Shown: piece by piece, positions 43,331 to 50,647 of the stretch | Layout of the letters: the number at the start of each line of letters is the position of its first letter | Position numbering within the stretch: the stretch's first letter is position 1 | NCBI RefSeq assembly: GCF_004801315.1 | Contig: NZ_SSNW01000028.1 | Span: forward strand, 1-54,601 | Source: Deinococcus sp. Arct2-2 | GTDB lineage: Bacteria > Deinococcota > Deinococci > Deinococcales > Deinococcaceae | Direction of reading: 5' to 3' | Length of the DNA stretch: 54,601 bases | The notes under the pieces: model-generated | What the model saw: the letters and a program-made list of their open reading frames with translations, nothing else | Database searches by the model: none | Told to the model about the DNA's origin: nothing | Translations under genes and position numbers: made by a program

Positions 43331-43359
43331 GTAGGCGGCTTGAGAATCAAGCCGCCTAC
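43331..43359. terminator. Hairpin at the end of the IS6-type transposase
   Basis: Perfect 13-base arms (GTAGGCGGCTTGA and its complement) around GAA, overlapping the TAG of the transposase. The same arrangement is seen at 18664-18696. No T-run. It is likely a terminator or transcription insulator belonging to the element. Confidence 0.65.
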
Positions 43360-44056
43360 TGCAGGGCGTCCCGCCAGCGGAGAAGCGCTGCATCTTGATT
43401 GCTTCGTCGGAGGGGGGCGGGGACGGTCGTTCGGGTGTGGCAGTGAAGATTCGAAACGCGAGCGTGTAACGCTAGAAATTCTTGAGCCCGTCTTCGGCGT
43501 TTGAAGCCGAGCTGACTCCGTTCCTGCTGGCGTGTCGGTCGATGGGACGGTTCAACCAGATGGTTGCAGCGGGCTGTGGAGATGACTTGGACGTGCTTCA
43601 CACTGTGGAGCACGGGGAGTTCTCGGATCGCCGCCCCATAGCTCCAGAGTTTGTCCGTATAGATCACCTCAGGAGCGTCGTACTCCCCGAGCAAGCGGAC
43701 GAAAAAGGATTTGGCCGCTCCGGTGTCGCGGTGCTCCTGAAGAAGAATGTCTAGGACAGCCCCGGACTCATCCACTGCCCTCCAGAGCCAATGCTTGATC
43801 CCACCGACCTCCACGCACACCTCATCCAAAAACCACCGGGAACCCCGCCGGGGTTCCCGGTGGCGCAGTTCCTCGGTGAGGAGTGGGGCGAACTTGATGT
43901 TCCATTGCCGTAGGGTTTCGTGGCTGACCTGAATCCCGCGCTCGTGGAGCAGTTCTTGCACGTCACGCTGACTCAGGGGAAGCGGTGGTGCAACCGCAGC
44001 GCATAACCGATGACGCTCAGGGGAAAACGGTGGCGGTAGGGGTTGCGGTCAGTCAC
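43356..44056 (-). pseudogene. IS6-family transposase with a one-base frameshift
   Basis: The GTG at 44056 begins DRNPYRHRFPLSVIGYALRL and runs to a stop at 43973. Restoring one C in the CCCC run there gives HHRFPLSQRDVQELLHERGI and the rest of the family: WFLDEVCVEVGGIKHWLWRA (first Asp), LLGEYDAPEVIYTDKLWSYG (second) and a C-terminal GFKRRRRAQEFLALHARV. The ORF from 43961 down is intact. It could be a true one-base deletion, a sequencing slip or programmed slippage. The relative at 18.7-19.4 kb also breaks at this same point. Confidence 0.8.
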
Positions 44057-44252
44057 AGCTGACCAGCCTACCGAAGTTAACTTGCCAGAACCTCCGAGGG
44101 AGACAAAGTTCAATAGCGGCAACCTTTGCGGGGAATTCGCGTTACCACAAGGGGGGTCAATTCGATCTTGAAGTGACCCCCAGAGGGGCGGCCCACTGCG
44201 GTTCAGCTGCCAGAACCATGCCATGGATCAACGGAAGAGCACTGGATCCGTT

Positions 44253-46553
44253 CTACGGCAAGCGGCGGCGACTGAACCTCGTGGTCAACATCAAGGCTGC
44301 TGCAACAAGGATCACCAGCAGCCCGAGCAGTCTTCCATTGATCCGGTTCTGACGCTTTTGCTCGAGGCGGCCGATGCTCTCCCCCAGCCTGGACAGGTGT
44401 TCCGGCTGGGGGCCAGTGATCAGGGTCTCTAGAGCCACAGGGGCTACAGCGTCCCCTTGCTGGTAGTCCTGGTGGCGGTGCCCGGGTAAAAACTGGATCT
44501 GCGTACTGAATTTCAGAACGTCGCCCTGAAAAAGCTCGAAATGCTGGAGCTGAAAGGGAGAGTGCCACACCGTGGAGAGAACCACCACTTGACTGCGCCC
44601 GAACAGCGCCACATTCAGGGTGTCCTGCCGTCCGCCCGCTTCAAGGTCGCTGTCACTGAAGCCGTAGGTGAGACGTGCCCGCGCCCTGTCAAGCTCAGGA
44701 AGGCGCAGCCAGCTCAGCGACTGGAAAACAGAACTGCTGGCGCCATCGGCCCACCTTCCGGTGGTATAGAGCTTCATGGTGTCCAGCAACTCGTCCGGGC
44801 TTGGCAGCGCTGCGTCCAGAGCCAGATACCCTCGCCCCACCACAGAGACCTCCGTGCGCCAGTGTTCATGTGGACCGAGGATCCAAGCGGTGCTCACAAC
44901 ACGCTCTCCTTGTGCAGCTTCCGGGGCAGCAGGTGAAGCTTCTGCTCTCAGCCCGCGTCTCAGCGCCAGCACAGCCTCCGGCGGCAGGTACCGGTGACCC
45001 GCAGGCAGCGACAGGCGCACGCCCTGACCCAGGGAGAGTTCACGTGGGCCATCCAGCCAAGCGGCGTTCCGAACCAGCATTCCCATTCGCCGTTGTTCGG
45101 GGGGCATCATCCGCTCAAACACGGGAACCTTGCCCTGCTTGTGCAGCAGCGCCTCATCATCCAGGCGCTCATGTTCAAAAGCATGCTTGTGTGCCAGTAA
45201 AGCTTTTTCTGTCCCGCTCAGCTTGTCATGCTCTGTCAGTCCCGCCCCATTGACCCGGCAGACGGCGGCACTGTCTGCCGGCCAGATCTGCTGTCCCTTT
45301 TGGTTGAATACCTCGTCAATGGCACAGCGCTTGCTGCCGCGCACCCGCAGAAACGGACGTCCATCAAGGTCAGTCCACACGTCTTCCTGCTCATCGGTGA
45401 TGACCTGGGCCACGTCGCGGCGCACCGGGCTCTGGACGTCATCCTTCCAGGGATCAAGGTCGATACTTACTGGGCGGAGCACTTTGAAGCTGGAGAGTTC
45501 CTCTCCCTTCAGGTTCAGCACCACCGGCGCTTCGTCGGCTGTGGTCACCACCGCGCGGCCGGACCAAAATTGATCCGAGCTGGCATACTGCGCCGGGATG
45601 ACCGGACGCCCTGAATAATCCAGAAAACCGTACACCGTCTCTCCGTTCCTGTCTTCCTGATAAGACACGCGGCCTTCTCCGTGAAACCCCAAGAATTGCC
45701 CTTGGCGCGGCGCGATAAGCACCCGGCCTGTCCGCAGGTCGATCAAGCCTTCACCTGAGCCTGTCCCGAAGACACCCAGGCCAGTCGCAGGGCGGCCTTC
45801 CGGGTCACCGTGAATGTGCGCCTCCTCACCCTGTACCTTGAGCAGCGTCTTGAGGTGGCGGTCGACCAGACGGGCGCTATCGTCGCTGTCCAGAATCCAC
45901 CCGCCACCTGCCACGACGGTCACGTTGCAGCTGTCCTGGCCAGTGATCCGGATCAGTTCACGGCCTGTGCGGTCAATCCCTTTGCAGATCGTCGGGGCAG
46001 CATCGGACGTTCGGCCCATCACCGTGGTGCGTCCATCCACGAATGGTTGATCGGTCGCTTCTGGGGTTGAGAACATCAGTTGACCCTGCGGATTCAGGTA
46101 GCCGGAGCGCTCGCGTCCCCCTTCGGTCCAGCGCACACTCGCCAGGCCTTCACTGAATTTTTCAGCCTGATCGAACCTTGGCTGAATGACCCAGCGGCCC
46201 GAGGCGTCGATATAACCGTACTTCGCGTCCTCGCCGTACAGCTTGGCGGGTGCCAACCCACCGACAAACGCGGCGATGGACTCAAACCGTGGCGTGATGA
46301 CGACTCTCCCGTCGGCGTCAAGCCATCCGGTCAGCCCCGAATGCCTTCGTACGGTCCAGCCTTCGCCATTGGGATGAATTTCGCTGTACCAGGGCCTGAC
46401 CCTCCAGTTGCCCTCCCGGTCCACCAGACCACACCCCTGATAGAGCGCAGTCACGCAGACCGGCACGAGCTTCGTCCGTACCACAACGGCTGGCGCCGTT
46501 AGGGCCAGCTGTCCCGTCATCAGCACCAGCAGCATTCCCATCAGCCACTTCAT
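44253..46553 (-). CDS. WG-repeat exported or membrane-anchored protein
   Basis: A 766-residue protein. The signal segment (about 1-22) is MGMLLVLMTGQLALTAPAVV-like. WG-type repeats follow: GLVDREGNWRVRPWYSEIHP, GWLDADGRVVITPRFESIAA, GYIDASGRWVIQPRFDQAEK, and later GFLDYSGRPVIPAQYAS. After about residue 430 the repeats fade into a charged alpha/beta region. A C-terminal membrane helix with an arginine-rich end (LLGLLVILVAAALMLTTRF) anchors it. WG repeats usually form beta-rich ligand- or protein-binding surfaces, often in surface or toxin-related proteins. Function is unknown. It is separated from the IS by about 160 bases. Confidence 0.83.
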   Translation of the reverse strand: MKWLMGMLLVLMTGQLALTAPAVVVRTKLVPVCVTALYQGCGLVDREGNWRVRPWYSEIHPNGEGWTVRRHSGLTGWLDADGRVVITPRFESIAAFVGGLAPAKLYGEDAKYGYIDASGRWVIQPRFDQAEKFSEGLASVRWTEGGRERSGYLNPQGQLMFSTPEATDQPFVDGRTTVMGRTSDAAPTICKGIDRTGRELIRITGQDSCNVTVVAGGGWILDSDDSARLVDRHLKTLLKVQGEEAHIHGDPEGRPATGLGVFGTGSGEGLIDLRTGRVLIAPRQGQFLGFHGEGRVSYQEDRNGETVYGFLDYSGRPVIPAQYASSDQFWSGRAVVTTADEAPVVLNLKGEELSSFKVLRPVSIDLDPWKDDVQSPVRRDVAQVITDEQEDVWTDLDGRPFLRVRGSKRCAIDEVFNQKGQQIWPADSAAVCRVNGAGLTEHDKLSGTEKALLAHKHAFEHERLDDEALLHKQGKVPVFERMMPPEQRRMGMLVRNAAWLDGPRELSLGQGVRLSLPAGHRYLPPEAVLALRRGLRAEASPAAPEAAQGERVVSTAWILGPHEHWRTEVSVVGRGYLALDAALPSPDELLDTMKLYTTGRWADGASSSVFQSLSWLRLPELDRARARLTYGFSDSDLEAGGRQDTLNVALFGRSQVVVLSTVWHSPFQLQHFELFQGDVLKFSTQIQFLPGHRHQDYQQGDAVAPVALETLITGPQPEHLSRLGESIGRLEQKRQNRINGRLLGLLVILVAAALMLTTRFSRRRLP

Positions 46554-46921
46554 GTGGTTTGCCGGCCTGTCGTGATCCGGGTGGGTTCGGGAGCGGTCTG
46601 TCGTTTGAGGTCCATCGGCATGACATTAACGGTTGCGCGGCGCTGTGTTGCCGGAACTTGGCCACCTGGCCGGGTTCGGGGCACTCGAGGGTAACTTCGG
46701 TCAATGCGGGGGCAAGAGTGCCGCCGGGGCCCAGGCTTCCCCTACAGGAGGAGATGGATCGGCTGTCATTCCGACGTGGTGTGTGCCTCATTCAGCTGGG
46801 ATGGACCGTACACCAGTTCATGCCCCGCACCGGGCAGCACATCTTCCCCTGCCCCACCACGGACCTCGCCCTCGGCCCGTGGGCCTCGTGAGGATGGGAC
46901 TGACCCTGATCAGCGTCTGGC
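46554..46921. other. Unassigned stretch with weak coding traces
   Basis: On the plus strand, 46700-46891 reads plausibly (LIQLGWTVHQFMPRTGQHIF, ending in PWAS), but it lacks a convincing start and family. On the minus strand a 23-residue frame ends exactly on the WG-repeat ATG (MPMDLKRQTAPEP...), possibly coupled to it. I treat the stretch as decayed accessory DNA. Confidence 0.3.
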
Positions 46922-47153
46922 ATGCCCGCAGTTTTCCCATACCTGCCGCAGGCCATCAAAACGCGCCTGGACCTGCAGAACCTGATTCTCCCCGCTGTCC
47001 TGACCGGACTGGTCCTGAACATTGGTCTACGGCCTGGCGCCGCAGCCTCTCCTTTCCCGCCTCAATCCTGTCAGCGCGGTCTTGTTCTGCGGGGCCTGCG
47101 CGTACTGGGGTCTCACGCACGCCGTGACGTACACCGGTCTCTTTGGAAAATGA
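46922..47153 (+). pseudogene. Possible fragment of a membrane protein
   Basis: The plus strand encodes a hydrophobic run in two frames: FPYLPQAIKTRLDLQNLILP and AVLTGLVLNIGL, then, after a frame change near 47035, SRLNPVSAVLFCGACAYWGL and THAVTYTGLFGK before a TGA at 47151-47153. Together these resemble two membrane helices of one protein. It is tail-to-tail with the kinase gene. Low confidence; family unknown. Confidence 0.3.
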
Positions 47154-47159
47154 CGGCCC

Positions 47160-49295
47160 TTACTGGTTGAGTGTTTCGCGTTGCTGCACGGCGGCGTTCA
47201 GATCCCGCTGGGCCCGGTCACGTTCTGCGGCCGCGTTGACCAGCACCTGCTGCAGCGCCTGCTCTCCCTGAGCCAACTGCTCGCGCAGCGCCCACATTTC
47301 GTCTCCTGCCCGCTGGGTGACCTGCAGGTCGTCCGGGAGCCGCTGCATGGTGGTTTCCACGTGCCGCTCCAGGCTTCGCCGCCAGGCCAGCAGATCCCGG
47401 GTGATCTTCTCTCCGAACCCGGAGACCCGCCGCAGCCGCGACGCGGTCACGTCGTAGGCGGTGCGGATGCCGTGCTGCTGCAGGGATTTCACGCGCTGCA
47501 CCCCGATCCCGGAGACCGTGCCCGGTTCCAGCGGGTAGCGGCGCAGTTCCGCGTCCAGATACTGCGCGAGCAGGGTCTGGCGGGCCTCCCGTTGCCGTTG
47601 CCGCACCAGATCTGCCGGGGCCAGCACCACCTGGTGGATGCGCTCCAGTTCCTGATATAGCGTGTCGAACTCGGCCTGACCCAACGGAGCCGTCTGAAAC
47701 CGGGCCTGCAGTTGGCCGATCCGCAGATCCAACGCGGCGACGGCCGGTGACGCCTTGCCCAGGCCGCCGGCCGCTGACCCGAACAGCACGGCTAGGGCGA
47801 TCACGAACAGCACGCCCGTCCCGATAAAGCCTGCGAACGGCAGGATCAGGGCGGCCAGCACCACCAACGCGACCACCCCACCGGCGGTGCCGCAGCCGCT
47901 CCGCGCGTTCGCGGGCTTCACCGGCGACAGGACGGGCACGTTCAGCGGGGCTGGGCCGGGCCGGGGCACCTGTTCGATGGCGGCCCAGAGCTGCCGGATG
48001 TCCGCTGGGTCGGGCAGGGCAGGCAGGGGGAGGGGCGGCGGTGGAACCGGTGCAGGCGTGGGTCTCGGCGGCCGGGCGGGAGCGGGCGGCGCTGGGGACG
48101 GCCGGGGCGCTGCAGGCGGGGCGGGCGGACTGTTGTCCTGAAACGTCAGGCGGCCTTGGGCGTCCAGCCAGCCCATGGTGACCAGGTGACGGCGCACTTC
48201 TGGGGGCAGGGCACTCACCTGAACCGCGCCGCTCGTCAGCCGTTCCTGCAGCTGCGTGGGGGTCAGGCGCATGAACTTCAGGTAGTCCAGCGCGGGTTTC
48301 GGACCGGGAAATTGAGGTGGGGCGGGCGGTGGGGGTGCCGGAGGTCGGGGCGCGGGCGGCGGTTTCGTCAACCCGTTCAGGAACTCGTCCACACCCTGTG
48401 GGCGCTCATCCATCCGGACCTTCATGGCCGACCGGATCACCTGTGCCAGGGCAGCGGGCACGCCCGCAGGCAGGGCAGGCAGCGCCGTGCCCAGGGCCAG
48501 TTGAGACGCGGCGGGCGGCATCTGGCCTTTCAGCGCGTGAAACATCGTGGCGCCCAGCGAGTACAGGTCGCTGGGCGGACCGACCTTGCCCTGAGCGGCG
48601 TACTGCTCGAGCGGTGCGTACCCGGGCGTCAGGTGCTGGGTCATGGCGGTCGTCTTGCCCGCCTGAAAGGCCCGCGCGGACCCGAAGTCGATCAGCACCA
48701 CCCGGCCGGTGTGCTCCAAGAAGATGTTGCCGGGTTTGATGTCCCGGTGCAGCAGGCCCTGGCGGTGCAGGAGTCGCAGGCCCGCCAGCACCCGCTCCGC
48801 GAGTGAGACCACGTCGGCTGCGGGCAAGGTGAGTTCCCGGGTCAGGCGCTCCTCGAGCGTCTCGCCCTGCAGGTATTCCATGACCAAGTAGGCGGTGTTG
48901 TTCTCGCTGAACTGGTCGTAGACCCGCACGATACTCGGGTCGTTGAACCCGGCCAGCACGCGCGCTTCGGCCAGGAACTTGATCTTGATGTCCTGAAATT
49001 CCGCGTCACTCAGTTTGCCGGGCTGCTGCACGGCCTGCTGAATGCGTTTCCAGTCGCTCAGGAACAGTTCCTTGATGGCCACCTGCCGGTGAAGCGTCTG
49101 ATCGCGGGCCAGGTATGTGATGCCGAAGCCGCCCTGACCAAGTTCGCCTTCCAGCCGGAATTGTCCGTGCCGCAGCAGGGTTCCTGCGGGCAGGGCGTCG
49201 CCGCCGCTGCTCAGCATTCCTGTCAGCGGGCAGCCGCAGACCGGGCAGCTCAGGGGCTGGTGCGCCACCGGGCTGTTGCAGATGGGACAGATCAT
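47160..49295 (-). CDS. YegI-like Ser/Thr protein kinase with zinc ribbon and HhH domains
   Basis: A 711-residue membrane-associated kinase. The N-terminal zinc ribbon has two CxxC pairs (MICPICN ... CPVCG). The kinase domain (about 45-310) has glycine loop GQGGFG, Lys75, catalytic HRDIKPGN (183-190) and DFG (203-205). A long Pro-rich linker, two adjacent hydrophobic helices (about 465-510) and a helix-hairpin-helix segment (VSGIGVQRVKSLQQHGIRTA and VSGFGEKITRDLLAWR) follow. This domain set resembles E. coli YegI, normally beside a PP2C phosphatase and a VWA protein (YegK, YegL). Here neither is adjacent, so it is an orphan or acts with genes elsewhere. The ATG at 49295 is preferred over GTG 49304. 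It has intact catalytic residues. Confidence 0.87.
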   Translation of the reverse strand: MICPICNSPVAHQPLSCPVCGCPLTGMLSSGGDALPAGTLLRHGQFRLEGELGQGGFGITYLARDQTLHRQVAIKELFLSDWKRIQQAVQQPGKLSDAEFQDIKIKFLAEARVLAGFNDPSIVRVYDQFSENNTAYLVMEYLQGETLEERLTRELTLPAADVVSLAERVLAGLRLLHRQGLLHRDIKPGNIFLEHTGRVVLIDFGSARAFQAGKTTAMTQHLTPGYAPLEQYAAQGKVGPPSDLYSLGATMFHALKGQMPPAASQLALGTALPALPAGVPAALAQVIRSAMKVRMDERPQGVDEFLNGLTKPPPAPRPPAPPPPAPPQFPGPKPALDYLKFMRLTPTQLQERLTSGAVQVSALPPEVRRHLVTMGWLDAQGRLTFQDNSPPAPPAAPRPSPAPPAPARPPRPTPAPVPPPPLPLPALPDPADIRQLWAAIEQVPRPGPAPLNVPVLSPVKPANARSGCGTAGGVVALVVLAALILPFAGFIGTGVLFVIALAVLFGSAAGGLGKASPAVAALDLRIGQLQARFQTAPLGQAEFDTLYQELERIHQVVLAPADLVRQRQREARQTLLAQYLDAELRRYPLEPGTVSGIGVQRVKSLQQHGIRTAYDVTASRLRRVSGFGEKITRDLLAWRRSLERHVETTMQRLPDDLQVTQRAGDEMWALREQLAQGEQALQQVLVNAAAERDRAQRDLNAAVQQRETLNQ

Positions 49296-49311
49296 GCCGG
49301 GCACCAGACGC

Positions 49312-49332
49312 TCAGAAGGCTAGACCTTCTGA
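49312..49332. repeat. Hairpin upstream of the kinase gene
   Basis: Perfect 8-base arms TCAGAAGG and CCTTCTGA with the loop CTAGA. It lies in the short gap between the broken nucS gene and the kinase start, only 17 bases from the kinase ATG. It may influence kinase translation or end transcription coming from nucS. Confidence 0.5.
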
Positions 49333-49443
49333 CGGGACGGCGGGCGCATTCATACCTCAAGGTAGACCAAAATCCACGGCGGGCGGCAGAGTGTGTGCGG
49401 TCTTTGCGTCTGGCCCGTCCCCCATTTCTTGCCCGGGCACGGC

Positions 49444-50195
49444 TCAGAACAAGCTGGGCTGCATGTTCCCGCGCTCTGGTGGTGGGAGGGCGGTGAGTTC
49501 CGCGAATTCCAATCCGTGACGTTCCAACTCCTTCCGGGCAGCCCCCGTGATCGACGGCGCGGCCAGAATGCCCCGCACCTGGCCCGTCCCCACCACCCGC
49601 TAGACCGAACCAACGTACCGCGCCAATGGAAAGACCGCCTCCTGCGTCGCGCGGCTGCGTTTGAGCTCCCCCACCACGAAGCGGCCCTGGGCATCCTGCG
49701 CGTACAGATCGCTGCCGCCCGCGTCCACCAGCACTTACGATCCAGCACCCGCAGGCCCGGCTCGATCAGCTCCGGGTGAGCGGCCAGGGTGTCTTGCATC
49801 TGCGCTTCCAAGCCCGTGAGCACAAAACCCGCTTCCACATGGAGTTCCAGCGTCTGCGCCAACTGCACGTCCAGGAACGTGACCCGGATCAGTTCGGACG
49901 GACTGCGGCGCGAGGCCAGCAGCACGCGCAGGTTGTCTTCCAGCACGGCCGTGATCTCGTCGGTCTTGGGCTGCCAGTTGATGGGTTTGACGTCTTTGGA
50001 CGCGTGAACTTGCAGGCTGCCGTCCTGCTTGATCATCACCAGGTAAGACCCGACGTCGGTACTGGCTGCCCGGCCCCGGTAGTTCACTTCCGCCAGCCCG
50101 CCGACCATCACCAAGCAGTCGCGGGGGCGCAGGACACGCATGAGGAACGCCCGCACGTCCAGAGCAGGCAGCGAGAGAAGCTGCTCGCGGATCAT
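49444..50195 (-). pseudogene. nucS: Broken nucS (mismatch-specific endonuclease)
   Basis: NucS cleaves both strands at mismatches in non-canonical repair of archaea, Actinobacteria and Deinococcus. The ATG at 50195 opens an N-terminal domain typical of NucS (REQLLSLPALDVRAFLMRVL, NYRGRAASTDVGSYLVMIKQ, HASKDVKPINWQPKTDEI). Near 49737 one base is missing (CGTAAG for CGTGAAG) and the frame is lost. The other frame carries the nuclease core: VLVDAGGSDLYAQDAQGRF, VVGELKR and QEAVFPLARYVGSV. A TAG follows, then RVVGTGQVRGILAAP and a C-terminal QPSLF clamp-binding motif. Two lesions therefore inactivate it. It sits beside a family B polymerase that carries the same kind of clamp motif. Confidence 0.85.
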
Positions 50196-50323
50196 GGGCG
50201 CAGCATAGGGAAGTGCACGGCGCGGCGCGCCGTCCAGGAGGCGAACCGTCCAAGTCGTCCCAGGGGTTCGCCGGGCAGAAGTCCTCACCCCATCACGCCA
50301 GAACAACGAGCAGCGAAGGCGGC

Positions 50324-50492
50324 ATGACCCGTCTGTCCGTGGGTCTGGATGACCCACAAGTAGAGTTCTCAATTATTTTGACGGTAGGTCAGCAAGGCCG
50401 GAGTCATGCGGGTGCTGATGGCCGAGCTGCAGGTTGACCCTGTTTTAGCTGAGCGGGTCAGCCAGCGCTTACCTCCTCGACGGCGTAAATAA
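50324..50492 (+). pseudogene. Remnant copy of the RHH partition gene
   Basis: From 50324, MTRLSVGLDDPQVEF aligns with the RHH domain of the 29.3-29.6 kb partner gene (MTRLSVDLDDAQFEF). A 5-base loss at about 50390 shifts the frame. The rest resumes as VMRVLMAELQVDPVLAERVS, then QRLPPRRRK with a TAA at 50490-50492. The following AAGTATTGG and ATAAGTATTTACC motifs also match the DNA after the intact gene. This is a second, decayed partition locus fragment. No parA is seen beside it. Confidence 0.8.
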
Positions 50493-50647
50493 GTATTGGC
50501 TCATATAAGTATTTACCACCTTGGAGACGGCCGTGAGTGCGTCAGGCGCGCTGTCACCGCGCGAGAATCTCGCCCATGAATAGCTTGATGTCTTAATAGC
50601 TCGATGTCTTCCTGTACGCGCTGCCCCTGGACGCATCATGCAGGACT

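Larger units (their letters stand above)
43294..44090 (-). mobile_element. IS6-type insertion sequence with clear ends
   Basis: 797 bases bounded by inverted repeats TTCTGGCAACTTAACTTC (43294-43311) and GAAGTTAACTTGCCAGAA (44073-44090), matching at 17 of 18 positions. It encodes one transposase on the minus strand and a hairpin at its end. The 8 bases outside each end differ (TTGGGAGA against CCTCCGAG), so there is no target duplication. That fits later deletion or recombination. A further end-like sequence, GTTCAGCTGCCAGAA, lies at 44201-44215, in front of the WG-repeat gene end. Confidence 0.85.

Noticed and set aside
46318..46791. 157-residue minus-strand ORF ahead of the WG-repeat gene
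   Set aside because: It overlaps the start of the WG-repeat gene out of frame and changes character across its length; only a 23-residue coupled frame is worth noting.
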